Positions 30,909 through 40,330 of a DNA stretch of 64,000 nucleotides are shown here, piece after piece. Location: positions 240,074 through 304,073 of the forward strand of contig NZ_JASJEV010000006.1 in the NCBI RefSeq assembly GCF_030067675.1, given 5' to 3'. Both the position numbers and the translations under genes were made by a program. The notes beneath the pieces were generated by a model that worked only from the letters and a program-made list of their open reading frames with translations, was not told the DNA's origin and did no database searches. Each line of letters starts with the position of its first letter. Positions within the stretch are counted from its first letter, which is position 1. The stretch is from Chelatococcus albus. Lineage in GTDB: Bacteria; Pseudomonadota; Alphaproteobacteria; Rhizobiales; Beijerinckiaceae.

Positions 30909-31811
30909 TCAGGCGCCGCCGCCTGCGGCCTTGCCCGCCTCCCAGCCGAGGATCGCCTGCTTGCGCGTGAGGCCCCAGTGGTAGCCCGTGAGCGCGCCGG
31001 AGCGGCCGAGCACGCGGTGGCAGGGCACGACGAAGGAGATCGGGTTCTTGCCGACTGCGGCGCCGACCGCGCGCGAGGCGGCGGGCTTGCCGAGCCTGCA
31101 GGCGATGTCGGAATAGGTGGTGGCACGCCCGAGCGGGATCCTGAGCAGCGCCTGCCACACGCGCACCTCGAAATCGGTGCCGATGAGGACGACGCGCAGG
31201 GGATGCTCCGGGCGCCACAGCGTCGGGTCGAAGATGCGCCGGGCAAGCGGCGCGGTCGCACCGGCATCCTCCACATAATGCGCGCGCGGCCAGCGGCCCT
31301 TCATGTCGGCGAGCGCCGCGGCGCGGTCGCCGCCGTCGACGAAGCCGAGGCCGGCAAGGCCGCGGTCGGTCGCCACCAGGATGGCCTCGCCGAAGGGAGA
31401 GGGATGGAAGCCGTAGCGCATCACGAGCCCTTCGCCCCTCGCCTTCCAATCGCCGGGGCTCATGGCCTCGTGCGTCACGAAGAGGTCGTGCAGGCGCCCG
31501 GGCCCCGACAAGCCGACCTCGTAGGTCGTGTCGAGGACGCTCGCCGAATCGGCGAGCAGCGCCTTGGCATGGTCGAGGGTGATCGCCTGCAGGAAGGCCT
31601 TGGGCGAGAGCCCGGCCCAGCGTCGGAAGAGATGGTGCACGTGCGTCGTCGACAGGCCGACATGGTCGGCGATCGCCTCGAGCGAGGGCTGCGAGCGCCA
31701 GTGCTCGGTGATGTAGGCCAATATGCGCCGCACGCGCTCGTAGTCGGCGGTCGGGCTCGCGGTCGCCGGTGTGGCGGCGGCCTCGGGCAGAGCGGCGAGT
31801 GTATCGAGCAT
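30909..31811 (-). CDS. AraC-type regulator fused to O6-methylguanine-DNA methyltransferase (Ada-like)
   Basis: This 300-residue protein combines an AraC helix-turn-helix pair (residues ~25-115; AIADHVGLSTTHVHHLFRRW and SPKAFLQA) with a C-terminal suicide alkyltransferase domain. The alkyl-acceptor motif is VVPCHRVLG, and the DNA-binding helix contains the RAVGAAVGKNP arginine finger. It transfers alkyl groups from O6-guanine to its own cysteine. The N-terminal zinc domain of true Ada, which senses methylphosphotriesters, is absent, so regulation by self-methylation of that type is not possible. ATG 31811 was chosen because GGAGG lies 8 nt upstream; another ATG lies at 31826 without a ribosome binding site. 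Confidence 0.9.
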   Translation of the reverse strand: MLDTLAALPEAAATPATASPTADYERVRRILAYITEHWRSQPSLEAIADHVGLSTTHVHHLFRRWAGLSPKAFLQAITLDHAKALLADSASVLDTTYEVGLSGPGRLHDLFVTHEAMSPGDWKARGEGLVMRYGFHPSPFGEAILVATDRGLAGLGFVDGGDRAAALADMKGRWPRAHYVEDAGATAPLARRIFDPTLWRPEHPLRVVLIGTDFEVRVWQALLRIPLGRATTYSDIACRLGKPAASRAVGAAVGKNPISFVVPCHRVLGRSGALTGYHWGLTRKQAILGWEAGKAAGGGA

Positions 31812-31892
31812 GGGGTGATCCTCCATGGTCGAACTTAAGCCTCGCCCGCGGCACGCGACACCCGAAAGCTGCCCCTGCGCAAGGCTGTTGCC

Positions 31893-32402
31893 TCAGCGGT
31901 GTCTTGCCTTCGCCAGCGCGGCGGAGAGCGCGTCGCCAAAGGAGGCTTTCTCCTCCGCCGACAGGGCGGCGCCGACGACGACACGCTGCCCGCGCGACAC
32001 GAGGGTGAGGCGCTGCACGCCGAAGTCCTCGTTCGTCTCGCGCACGAGGCGCGTCCAGGAGGGGTTGAAGTGCCATTCGCGCGCCTCGCCGCGGTGCGAG
32101 ACCTGCCGCAGGAGGAGGTCGAGCCGGGTGAGGACGACCTGCTCGAAGGCTCCGCCCCGCCGCATGTTGACGTGGAAGGCAACATAGAGCGCGAGAAGGT
32201 CGAGGCCGAAGAAGCCCGCGACCGGCCACGCCCCCGCGAGGATGAAGGGAACGCTCGCCGCCACACTCGCCAGGCAGATGAGGGTGAGCACGCGTCGCAG
32301 CATCCTGGGATCGAGGGAGCGATTCGGCGTGATGAGCGCCGCGAACACCGCCTCCTCGGGCAGGGGATACAATCCGCCGTCGTGCCGCTTGCTCGTCGTC
32401 AT
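31893..32402 (-). CDS. DUF2244 family membrane protein
   Basis: This 169-residue protein has two closely spaced transmembrane segments near residues 38-78 (LTLICLASVAASVPFILAG and AGFFGLDLLALYVAF). A cytoplasmic C-terminal domain contains the family pattern VNMRRG...REWHFNPSWTRL. DUF2244 has no assigned biochemical role. The gene is divergent from nth with only 26 bp between the starts. Confidence 0.88.
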   Translation of the reverse strand: MTTSKRHDGGLYPLPEEAVFAALITPNRSLDPRMLRRVLTLICLASVAASVPFILAGAWPVAGFFGLDLLALYVAFHVNMRRGGAFEQVVLTRLDLLLRQVSHRGEAREWHFNPSWTRLVRETNEDFGVQRLTLVSRGQRVVVGAALSAEEKASFGDALSAALAKARHR

Positions 32403-32428
32403 GGCTCCTCATTATATGGCGAGCGACA

Positions 32429-33199
32429 TTGCCGCGAAGAACACAAGCCTCCGTGAACGCCACATCGGGACGAAGGGCCGCGCCGAAGGCCTCCGCTGGC
32501 GCTGGGAGTGCCGGGCGCAAGGCCGCGGCGCGCAAGACGCGTGCGCCGGGCGGCGGCCCGTCGGTGGCCGACGCCGCGACGGTCGCCGAGGTCTTCCGCC
32601 GTTTCCACGCCGCCAATCCCGAGCCAAGGGGCGAGCTCGAATACGTCAATCCCTACACGCTGCTTGTCGCCGTCGCCTTGTCGGCGCAGGCGACCGACGT
32701 CGGCGTCAACAAGGCGACGCGGGCGCTCTTTGCCGTTGCCGACACGCCGCAGAAGATGCTTGCCCTCGGTGAGGAGCGCCTGCGCGACTACATCAAGACG
32801 ATCGGCCTCTACCGCAACAAGGCGAGAAACGTCATCGCCATGTCGCGCCAGCTCGTCGAGCGCTACGGCGGCGAGGTGCCGCGCTCGCGCGCGGCCCTCG
32901 AGGAGCTGCCGGGCGTCGGCCGCAAGACGGCGAACGTCGTGCTCAACATCGCCTTCGGTGAGCACACGATCGCGGTCGACACGCATCTCTTCCGCGTCGC
33001 CAACCGCATTCCGCTCGCGCCCGGCAAGACGCCCCTCGAGGTCGAGCTCGGCCTCGAACGCATCGTGCCGGAGCAGTATCGCCGCCACGCGCACCATTGG
33101 CTGATCCTGCACGGGCGCTACGTCTGCAAGGCGCGCCGGCCCGAGTGTCCCCGTTGCCTCATCGCCGACCTCTGCCGTTTCGAGGGCAAGACGGTCTGA
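32429..33199 (+). CDS. nth: Endonuclease III
   Basis: This base-excision repair DNA glycosylase/AP lyase removes oxidised pyrimidines. The helix-hairpin-helix motif is LPGVGRKTANVV, containing the catalytic Lys, followed by the catalytic Asp in AVDTHLFRV. The C-terminal [4Fe-4S] ligands follow C-x6-C-x2-C-x5-C (CKARRPECPRCLIADLC). The start is uncertain: the frame opens at a TTG (32429), with a GTG at 32453; both would give a basic Ala/Lys/Arg-rich extension of 35-45 residues before the core. Neither has a good ribosome binding site. Confidence 0.95.
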   Translation: MPRRTQASVNATSGRRAAPKASAGAGSAGRKAAARKTRAPGGGPSVADAATVAEVFRRFHAANPEPRGELEYVNPYTLLVAVALSAQATDVGVNKATRALFAVADTPQKMLALGEERLRDYIKTIGLYRNKARNVIAMSRQLVERYGGEVPRSRAALEELPGVGRKTANVVLNIAFGEHTIAVDTHLFRVANRIPLAPGKTPLEVELGLERIVPEQYRRHAHHWLILHGRYVCKARRPECPRCLIADLCRFEGKTV

Positions 33200-33284
33200 C
33201 GGCGTAGTCCGGCCGCGCCGCGGAGCTTTGCCGCACCCCGTCCTCCGGCGCTAGAATTCGAATGAGGGGGGGCGGGAGGACGCC

Positions 33285-33914
33285 ATGATCAAGCCCGGTG
33301 AGAGCGACGCGCTCCTCGTGGTCGACGTGCAGAACGGCTTCGTCCCAGGTGGCAACCTGCCGGTGCCGGAGGGGGATGCCGTGGTGCCGGTGATCAACGC
33401 GCTCGCCAAGCGATTCGCCCACGTCATCCTGACGCAGGACTGGCACCCGCCCGGACATTCCTCCTTCGCCTCCTCGCATCCGGGCCGCAAGCCCTTCGAG
33501 GTGTTGCACCTTTCTTACGGCGATCAGGTGCTGTGGCCGGACCATTGCGTGCAGGGCACGCGGGACGCGGCGCTGCACCCGGACCTCGACGTGCCTCACG
33601 CCGAACTCGTGCTGCGCAAGGGCTATCAGCGCGAGGTGGACAGCTATTCTGCCTTCTACGCCGCCGACCGCAGGACGCCCACGGGCCTTTCGGGCTACCT
33701 GCGCGAGCGCGGCCTCGCGCGCCTCTTCCTCGCCGGCCTCGCCACGGATTTCTGCGTGGCCTGGAGCGCGCTCGACGCCCGCCGCGAGAACTTTGAGACC
33801 TTCGTCGTCGAGGACGCCTGCCGCGCGATCGACGTCGACGGCTCGCTGGCCAAGGCCTGGGCCGACATGGAAGCCGCCGGCGTGAAGCGCATCATGGCGG
33901 CCGAGATCGGCTGA
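33285..33914 (+). CDS. pncA: Nicotinamidase
   Basis: This 209-residue isochorismatase-fold enzyme converts nicotinamide to nicotinate for NAD salvage. The catalytic triad is visible as Asp14 (LVVDVQNGF), Lys112 (LRKGYQ) and Cys157 (ATDFCV). The metal-binding set is Asp52, His54 and His58 (QDWHPPGH). GGGAGG lies 5-6 nt before the ATG. It is the first of two genes on this strand; the next begins 80 bp later. Confidence 0.95.
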   Translation: MIKPGESDALLVVDVQNGFVPGGNLPVPEGDAVVPVINALAKRFAHVILTQDWHPPGHSSFASSHPGRKPFEVLHLSYGDQVLWPDHCVQGTRDAALHPDLDVPHAELVLRKGYQREVDSYSAFYAADRRTPTGLSGYLRERGLARLFLAGLATDFCVAWSALDARRENFETFVVEDACRAIDVDGSLAKAWADMEAAGVKRIMAAEIG

Positions 33915-33994
33915 GCGCCGCCGCGATCGCAGAAATCGGGTGGCTTCCGGCGGCCGTGCGCCTCAGCTAGCCTCCGACCGGGGAGGTGGCGCAC

Positions 33995-34798
33995 ATGGCC
34001 GCGAACGCAATTCGGGTCGGCATCGGCGGTTGGACCTTCGAGCCCTGGCGGGGCACCTTCTATCCGCCGGGCCTCGCCCAGGCGCGCGAGCTCGAATATG
34101 CGAGCCGTCACGTCACCGCCATCGAGATCAACGGCACCTTCTACGGCTCGCAGAAACCCGAGAGCTTCCGCCGCTGGGCGGCCGAGAGCCCGGACGGTTT
34201 CGTCTTCTCGCTGAAGGGCCCGCGCTTCACCACCAACCGCCGCGTGCTCGCCGAGGCGGGCCCCTCGATCGAGCGCTTCTTTGCGAGCGGCGTTACCGAG
34301 CTCGGGGCGAAGCTCGGCCCTGTCCTGTGGCAGTTCGCCCCCACCAAGGCCTTCCACGCCGAGGATTTCGAGGCCTTCCTCGCGCTCCTGCCGCGCAACG
34401 TCGACGGCCTTGCCGTCCGCCATGCGGTCGAGGTGCGCCACGAGAGCTTCTGCACGCCGGCCTTCGTCGCCCTGCTGCGCCGCTACGGGACGCCGGTCGT
34501 CTACGCCGATTCGGACAAGTACCCGGCCATCGCCGACGTGACGGGCGATTTCGTCTATGCCCGGCTGCAGCGGGCCCGCGAGGAGGAGCCGACAGGCTAC
34601 GCGCCCGACGTGCTCGACGCCTGGGCCGAGCGCGCCCGGGCCTGGGGCGCAGGCGGGGAGCCCGCCGACCTGCCGCGCGTCGACGAGGGGACGCCGGCGG
34701 TCGTGCAGGCGCGCGACTGCTTCATCTTCATGATCAACGGCGCCAAGGTGCGTGCCCCGGCCGCAGCGATGGCCCTCATCGAGCGGCTCGGTCGCTGA
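33995..34798 (+). CDS. DUF72 family protein
   Basis: This 267-residue protein is a TIM-barrel member of the DUF72/YecE family. Diagnostic stretches are RVGIGGWTFEPWRGTFYPPG near the start, EINGTFYGSQKPESFRRWA, FSLKGPRFTTNRR, and the C-terminal CFIFMINGAKVRAPAAAM. The biochemical role is not established. GGGAGG lies 8 nt before ATG 33995, which is preferred over an in-frame GTG at 33986. Confidence 0.9.
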   Translation: MAANAIRVGIGGWTFEPWRGTFYPPGLAQARELEYASRHVTAIEINGTFYGSQKPESFRRWAAESPDGFVFSLKGPRFTTNRRVLAEAGPSIERFFASGVTELGAKLGPVLWQFAPTKAFHAEDFEAFLALLPRNVDGLAVRHAVEVRHESFCTPAFVALLRRYGTPVVYADSDKYPAIADVTGDFVYARLQRAREEEPTGYAPDVLDAWAERARAWGAGGEPADLPRVDEGTPAVVQARDCFIFMINGAKVRAPAAAMALIERLGR

Positions 34799-34816
34799 TT
34801 CGCAAAACCCCCGGCA

Positions 34817-36187
34817 TCACCAGGGCGGGTTCGCGGCCGGCGGCACGGGGCGGCCGAGATGGGCGAGGATGCCGCGCGCCGCAGCGACCCCCGTGGCGAA
34901 GGCGCCCTGCAGGAGATAGCCGCCGGTCGGCGCTTCCCAGTCCAGCATCTCGCCCGCGACGAAGACGCCGGGCCGCGCGCGCAGCATGAAGGCATCGTCG
35001 ACGGCGTCGAAGCGGATGCCGCCTGCCGTCGAGATCGCCCGCTCGATGGGGCATGGGCCCGACAGATGCAGGGGCGCTGCCTTCACGAGGGCGGCGAGCG
35101 TCTGCGCCCCCTGCGGCAGGGCCGGGCCCGCGGCCTCGCGCAGGAGGCCGACTCCGACCGGCGGCAGGCCGGCAGCCTTGCGCAGGAAGGTCGCGGTGGA
35201 CTGCCCGCCGCGCGCCCGGCCGAGGCGCCGCGCGAGTGCGCCGAGATCGAGGTCCGGCCGCAGGTCGACGTAAAGCACCGCCTCTCCGTCGCGGGCGATG
35301 GCGTCGCGCAGCACGGACGACAGGGCATAGACGGCGCCGCCTTCGAGGCCCTGGGCGGTGATGACCGCCTCGCCGCGCACGTGTGCCCCGCCGAAGGCAA
35401 GCGCGATGCGCTTCAGCGGCTCACCGGCGAAGCGCTCCCGAAAGACGGGCGACCAGTCTACCGTGAAGCCGCAATTGGCGGGCGCGAGTGGCGTGATGGG
35501 GATGCCTGCGGCGCTGAGAATGGCGGTCCAGCCGCCGTCCGTGCCGAGGCGCGGCCAGCTCCCTCCCCCGAGCGCGAGCAGGGTTGCATCGGGGCGCGCG
35601 GTCTTGCTGCCTTCGGCGGTTGAGAAGGCGAGCTCGCCCGCCGCTGTCCACCCCACCCAGCGGTGACCCGAGGCGTGTCGCACGCCGAGCGCCCCGAGGC
35701 GGGCAAGCCAGGCGCGAAGCAGCGGCGAGGCCTTGAAGGCGCGGGGAAAGACGCGCCCGCTCGTGCCGACGAAGGTCTCCTGCCCGAGTCCCTCGCACCA
35801 GGCCCTGAGCGCTGTGGGCGGGAAGGCGCGGATCGCGGGCGCGAGCCGCTGCTGCGCCGCCCCGTAGCGGGCGAGGAACGGTTCGGCGGTTTCGCTGTGG
35901 GTGAGGTTGAGCCCGCCGCGCCCCGCCATGAGGAGCTTGCGCGCGGGCGAGGGCATGCGCTCGTAGACGGTGACGCCGAGCCCCGCGGCGGCGAGCATCT
36001 CCGCAGCCATCAGGCCGGCGGGCCCCGCGCCGATGACGGCGACTTCCGGCCGCGCCGCAGCGGCCGCCGCCTTGCCAGGGGCGTCCTGTCCGGCAGCGCG
36101 GTCCTGCGTCGGTGCGTTCACGGCGGTCGGGCTCCCTTCGGGCGCGGGCGTTGTCGCCGTTGACACCGAAAGAAGCCCGGCCGTCAA
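34817..36187 (-). CDS. FAD-dependent flavoprotein, HI0933 / TIGR03862 family
   Basis: This 456-residue protein has a Rossmann FAD-binding loop VIGAGPAGLMAAEMLAAAG after an alanine-rich N-terminal extension of about 45 residues. The family motif KLLMAGRGGLNLTHSE, a second dinucleotide region LLALGGGSWPRLGTDGGW, and the closing VAGEMLDWEAPTGGYLLQGAF are all present. The last is the C-terminal FAD contact of the HI0933-like group. The reaction is unknown. It starts only 10 bp after the stop of the outer-membrane protein gene, so read-through is possible although the functions seem unrelated. Confidence 0.9.
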   Translation of the reverse strand: MTAGLLSVSTATTPAPEGSPTAVNAPTQDRAAGQDAPGKAAAAAARPEVAVIGAGPAGLMAAEMLAAAGLGVTVYERMPSPARKLLMAGRGGLNLTHSETAEPFLARYGAAQQRLAPAIRAFPPTALRAWCEGLGQETFVGTSGRVFPRAFKASPLLRAWLARLGALGVRHASGHRWVGWTAAGELAFSTAEGSKTARPDATLLALGGGSWPRLGTDGGWTAILSAAGIPITPLAPANCGFTVDWSPVFRERFAGEPLKRIALAFGGAHVRGEAVITAQGLEGGAVYALSSVLRDAIARDGEAVLYVDLRPDLDLGALARRLGRARGGQSTATFLRKAAGLPPVGVGLLREAAGPALPQGAQTLAALVKAAPLHLSGPCPIERAISTAGGIRFDAVDDAFMLRARPGVFVAGEMLDWEAPTGGYLLQGAFATGVAAARGILAHLGRPVPPAANPPW

Positions 36188-36197
36188 TCCATCCGGT

Positions 36198-36833
36198 TCA
36201 GAACTTGTAGTTCAGGCCGGCCTTGACGACGTGGTCGGAAAGCTCGCTCTTGCGCACGCCGCCGCCTGCGAGCGCCACCTTCTGGTCGCCGAAGCGCAGG
36301 TAGTTGTACTCGGCCTTGAGCGTCAGGTTGTCGGTAAAGGCGTGTTCGACGCCGGCGCCGAGGAGGTAGCCCGTCTTCCACTTGTCCTTGTTGCCCACGC
36401 CCTGCACGTCGAACTTGCTCGTCGCGACACCGGCAGTGGCGAAGATGAGCGTGCGGTCGAGCGCCACGCCGGCTCGCAGCTTGGCGGCGCCGAGCCACTT
36501 CTGCTCGATGGAGACGAGCGAAGCCGCATTGCGCTTGGACTTGCCGCCGCCGAGGTAGCTCGCTTCGAGCTCGCCGCCGACGACGAAACCGCCCATCTGG
36601 TAATTATAGCCGAGCTGGGCGCCGCCGGCGAAACCGTTCTGGTTCTTCAGGCCGGTGGCGCGCTTCTGCACGAAGCCGCCGTGCAGACCGGCGTAGCCGC
36701 CCGTCCAGGTGAACACCGGCGGCGTATAGGCGGGAGCGACATAGGTCGTGCGGCGCGGCAGGTCGGCGGCGAAAGCCTGCGCCGCGGCGAGGATGCCCGC
36801 CGCCGCGAGGGTCAGGGGACGCGTGAACGTCAT
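36198..36833 (-). CDS. Outer-membrane beta-barrel protein (Omp25/porin-like family)
   Basis: This 211-residue protein has a clean signal peptide (MTFTRPLTLAAAGILAAAQA, cleaved near AFAADLPRR). An eight-stranded barrel pattern of alternating aromatic/hydrophobic residues follows, including FTWTGGYAGLHGGF, GAQLGYNYQMGGFVVGGELEA and the terminal VVKAGLNYKF. The terminal Phe is the usual BAM-recognition signal. Related proteins in Rhizobiales are abundant surface proteins. The start at 36833 places the signal peptide first. Its function beyond surface structure is not visible. Confidence 0.9.
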   Translation of the reverse strand: MTFTRPLTLAAAGILAAAQAFAADLPRRTTYVAPAYTPPVFTWTGGYAGLHGGFVQKRATGLKNQNGFAGGAQLGYNYQMGGFVVGGELEASYLGGGKSKRNAASLVSIEQKWLGAAKLRAGVALDRTLIFATAGVATSKFDVQGVGNKDKWKTGYLLGAGVEHAFTDNLTLKAEYNYLRFGDQKVALAGGGVRKSELSDHVVKAGLNYKF

Positions 36834-37080
36834 CGAGAGGCTCCGAAACTTGTCGAACGTGATTGTCACGCCGCGAGGCGCGAGGCTGTCACGTCCGGCC
36901 TCGGCGGCCGGCGCCGCTTCGGCCCGAGAGGCGCCTCCAGGGAAGACGCCGAGCATCTGGGGGAGTGAGCGTTGACCCGTTCCCGAGGCGAAGCCGGCGA
37001 CCGGCGAGACCGGAGGCCGAACGTGACGGGGTGGTTCTCGCCGGTGAGCATTGCCCCATCATTACCGGTAACGGAGAACC

Positions 37081-38427
37081 TCACGCGGGAAAGGTGAGGG
37101 TGAAGGTGGCGCCCCCGCCCGGCGTCTCGTCGATGGTCACGGAGCCGCCGTGCATGCTCATGACCTGGGCGACGATGGCAAGCCCGAGGCCCGCCCCTTC
37201 GGTGTCGTCGTGGCCACCGCGGATGAAGGGGCGCAGCACCACGTCGCGCGTTTCGACCGCGATGCCGCATCCCGAATCGATGACGCGGATGCGCCCGGGC
37301 GCCGTCACCTCGACGACGATGGAGGGCGTCGCCTTGGCGTGGCGCAGCGCATTCTCGATGAGGTTGGTCACGGCGGCGCGGATCGCCGCCTCCGCGCCGC
37401 GCACGACGACGACGGGGTCGTCCGCCCGGAAATCGATGTCGATGTCCCGGTCGAGCGCTGTCGGCGCGACTTCCGCCACCGCGGCGCGGCACAGCGCCAC
37501 GAGGTCGACGGGCGCGAAGGCGAGCGGCTGGCCCGAGAGCCGGGCGAGATGCAGGAGCGTGGTGACCGTGGCCGACAGATGCTGGACATCGGCTACGAGG
37601 CTCGCGCGGATGGTTTCGTCCGGCACGCCTTCGAGCTTCATGCGCAGCTTGGTGAGCGGGGTGCGCAGCTCGTGGGCGGCGTTGGAGAGGAAATTGCGCT
37701 GCGAGGCGGCAGCGGCATCGATGCGCTCGAGGGCGCGGTTGAAGGCACCGACGAGCGGTTTGAGCTCGGCCGGCGTGCCGGCGTCGGCGAGGCGGCGGCC
37801 GCCGGGCACGCCGTCGATCGCCTCGGCTTCCGCCGCTGCCTGACGCACGGGGCGGGCGATGAGGCGCGGCATGACGAGGACGGCGCTGGCGATGGTGGCG
37901 AGGAGGATCAGCCCGTAGAGGACGAGGAGCGGCCCGTTGTTGCTCAGCACGATCAGCGTGTTCTCGAGCATCGAGAGGGGCAGGCCGCCGGCCTCGATCA
38001 GCACCTGGCCGGCGCGCGTCTCCTCCGACACGGCGACGCCGACGAGGCGCTTTTCGTCAGAGAGAAACTCGAACTGGGCATATTTGATTCGGCTCTGGCG
38101 GACGGGCGTCTCCTGCGAGTTCTGCCCGGGCACCTCCCCCGACAACAGGGTCGTGCGGTCGTCGCTGACGACGTACCAGAAGGAGGGATAGTTGCGCGCG
38201 AGCGCCGCGAGCTTGCCGTTGGGCTCGACCATCAGGCGGCCCTGCGCGTCGCGCGCGATGGCCTCCTTCAGCGTCTGCACGGCACTGGTTGCGCCGATGC
38301 TCGAATTGTCCTCGTCCATGGCCATCACGACGACGATGGTCACGATGGTGGCGCCCACCATGACGAGGGCCGAGACGGTGGCGATGGCGATGGTGGCGAG
38401 AAACGTGATCGAGCGCCCGAGCCTCAT
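37081..38427 (-). CDS. Two-component sensor histidine kinase
   Basis: This 448-residue inner-membrane kinase has a first membrane segment at ~10-36, a periplasmic sensor of about 120 residues, a second segment at ~160-185, HAMP-like sequence, a HisKA box AAHELRTPLTKLRMKL with the phospho-accepting His intact, and an HATPase domain (NLIENALRHA, DSGCGIAVE, GAGLGLAIVAQVM). The ATG overlaps the response-regulator stop (ATGA), so the two form one coupled unit. The stimulus is unknown. Confidence 0.93.
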   Translation of the reverse strand: MRLGRSITFLATIAIATVSALVMVGATIVTIVVVMAMDEDNSSIGATSAVQTLKEAIARDAQGRLMVEPNGKLAALARNYPSFWYVVSDDRTTLLSGEVPGQNSQETPVRQSRIKYAQFEFLSDEKRLVGVAVSEETRAGQVLIEAGGLPLSMLENTLIVLSNNGPLLVLYGLILLATIASAVLVMPRLIARPVRQAAAEAEAIDGVPGGRRLADAGTPAELKPLVGAFNRALERIDAAAASQRNFLSNAAHELRTPLTKLRMKLEGVPDETIRASLVADVQHLSATVTTLLHLARLSGQPLAFAPVDLVALCRAAVAEVAPTALDRDIDIDFRADDPVVVVRGAEAAIRAAVTNLIENALRHAKATPSIVVEVTAPGRIRVIDSGCGIAVETRDVVLRPFIRGGHDDTEGAGLGLAIVAQVMSMHGGSVTIDETPGGGATFTLTFPA

Positions 38428-39095
38428 TGGGCGCTCATGAGGTAGCCAACCCCGCGGACCGACTTGATGGTGGCGCTGCACTGCGCCTCGCGCAACTTGC
38501 GGCGCAGGCGCGACACGTGTGAATCGAGCGCGTTCGACTGGATCTCGTCGTCGAAGCCGTAGACGGAGGCCTCCAGCGATTCGCGCAGGACAACGCGGCC
38601 GACACGGCGGATGAGCAGCTCCAGGATTGCGAGCTCGCGGCGCGGCAGGAGCAGCGGTTCGCCGTCGCGAAAGGCCGAGCGGTGCACAACATCGAAGCGC
38701 AGGTTGCCGACCTGCACCATCGTGCCCTTGTCGAGGAAGAAGCGCCGCAGCACGGCCCTTGCCCTGGCGATGAGCTCGGCCGGCTCGAAGGGCTTGCCGA
38801 CATATTCGTCGGCTCCCCGGTCGAGGGCGGCGGCAATGTCCTCGGGATCGTCGAGCGCAGTCAGCATCAGCGTCGCCGGCTGCGGCTGCAGCGCCTTCAG
38901 CTCCGGCAGCAGGCTGAGGCCGTCGCCGTCCGGCAGGCGCCGGTCGACGACGACGAGATCGAAGGTGCTGACCGCGAGCGCGGCGCGCGCTTCGTCCAGA
39001 CAACCGACGCTGTCCGTCGTGCCGATTGCCTTCTCGAACGTCTCCTGCAGCCAGGCCGCCAGCTCGCGATCGTCTTCGATGATCAGAACGCGCAT
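38424..39095 (-). CDS. OmpR-family response regulator
   Basis: This 223-residue protein has an N-terminal receiver domain (VLIIEDDRELA with the acidic pair; phospho-acceptor Asp in VVVDRRLPDGDGL; Lys in YVGKPF). A C-terminal winged-helix DNA-binding domain carries the pattern SNALDSHVSRLRRKL and VRGVGYLM. It is cotranscribed with the downstream kinase. The regulon is not visible; the neighbouring outer-membrane protein is one candidate by proximity only. Confidence 0.93.
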   Translation of the reverse strand: MRVLIIEDDRELAAWLQETFEKAIGTTDSVGCLDEARAALAVSTFDLVVVDRRLPDGDGLSLLPELKALQPQPATLMLTALDDPEDIAAALDRGADEYVGKPFEPAELIARARAVLRRFFLDKGTMVQVGNLRFDVVHRSAFRDGEPLLLPRRELAILELLIRRVGRVVLRESLEASVYGFDDEIQSNALDSHVSRLRRKLREAQCSATIKSVRGVGYLMSAQ

Positions 39096-39156
39096 GATTC
39101 CCCGGTTCTGCTGTGCCCCCCACGCTCGCACAGGAACCGCGAGGATTACGCCAACA

Positions 39157-40266
39157 TTACGAAGATACCGCAGCGCCGGTATCCTGGTCGAGATGGTCCC
39201 CGGGCGGGGGATAGGCATGCACCGCGCCGCGGTAGTCCGTGACGTAGTGGGATGGGCCGCCTGTGCCCGTGCCACGGGCCTCGACGACGTAGCCGGGCCC
39301 GATCGGCGACTTGCCGTGCCCGCCGGGGATGTCGAGCACGTAGGTCGGCTGGCAGAGCCCGGAAAAGTCGCCGCGCAGGCCGCGCATCAGCGCCTGGCCT
39401 TCCGCGATCGTGGTGCGGAAGCGGGCCGTGCCCGGCGCGAGGTCGCCGTGGTTCAGGTGGTAGGGCTTGATGCGGTTCTCGACGAAGCTGCGCATCAGCG
39501 CGCCGAGCGTGGCCACGTCGTCGTTGACCCCCCTGAGCAGCACGGACTGGCCGAGGAGCGGGATGCCGGCGTCGGCGAGCCGCGCGATGGCGGCGCGCGC
39601 GGCCGCGCTGAACTCGCGCGCGTGGTTCGCGTGCACGACGACGTAGGTCGCCTTGCCGCCGATCCGCAGCGTCTCGATCAGCGCGGGCGTCACGCGCTCC
39701 GGCGCCACGACCGGCACACGCGTATGGAACCGGACAATTCTGACATGCCCGATCACGGCAAGGCCGCGCATCAGTTCCTCGAGCCGCCGGGGCGAGACGA
39801 CGAGCGGATCGCCGCCGGTGACGACGACCTCCCAGATCTCGGGATGCTCGGCGACATAGGCGAGGGCCCGTGCGAGCGCCTCCCCCGAGAGCGCGTGCGG
39901 CTGGCCCGGCCCGACCATCTCGCGCCGGAAGCAGAAGCGGCAGTAGACCGGGCAGACGTGCACGAGCTTGACGAGCACGCGGTCGGGATAGCGGTGCACG
40001 ATGCCCTCGACCGGGCTGTGCGCATGGTCGCCGATGGGGTCTGCGCGCTCCTCCGGGGTCGTCTCCAGTTCGGTGGCGTCGGGCACGAACTGCAGGGCGA
40101 TGGGATCGTCAGGATCGGCCGCCTCGATGAGATCGGCCACGGTCGGCGTGATCGCCACGGCATAGCGCGCCGCCACGGCTTCAAGCCGCGCCAGCGCCTC
40201 GCCCGGCACGAGGCCGGCGGCGTGGAGGTCGGCGGGGCTGCGCAGGGTCTTGGCTGCGGAAGTCAT
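39157..40266 (-). CDS. epmB: EF-P lysine 2,3-aminomutase EpmB (radical SAM)
   Basis: This 369-residue radical-SAM enzyme converts (S)-alpha-lysine to (R)-beta-lysine. The [4Fe-4S] motif is CPVYCRFCFRRE (C-x3-C-x2-C), followed by VVVTGGDPLV. The PLP-binding lysine region near LCQPTYVLDIPGGHGKSP is typical of lysine 2,3-aminomutases. It lies 64 bp after epmA and close to efp, which supports assignment to EF-P modification rather than to lysine fermentation. Confidence 0.92.
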   Translation of the reverse strand: MTSAAKTLRSPADLHAAGLVPGEALARLEAVAARYAVAITPTVADLIEAADPDDPIALQFVPDATELETTPEERADPIGDHAHSPVEGIVHRYPDRVLVKLVHVCPVYCRFCFRREMVGPGQPHALSGEALARALAYVAEHPEIWEVVVTGGDPLVVSPRRLEELMRGLAVIGHVRIVRFHTRVPVVAPERVTPALIETLRIGGKATYVVVHANHAREFSAAARAAIARLADAGIPLLGQSVLLRGVNDDVATLGALMRSFVENRIKPYHLNHGDLAPGTARFRTTIAEGQALMRGLRGDFSGLCQPTYVLDIPGGHGKSPIGPGYVVEARGTGTGGPSHYVTDYRGAVHAYPPPGDHLDQDTGAAVSS

Positions 40267-40330
40267 GTCGTCTCGTTTCGCCCGTGACGCCGCCTGCGCG
40301 CTGTCACAGGTCCTTGCAGGGCATTGCCGT

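Noticed and set aside
39174..39193. GATACCG...CGGTATC stem-loop between the response regulator and epmB
   Set aside because: It overlaps the last codons of epmB and has no T-run, so it is too weakly supported to call a terminator.
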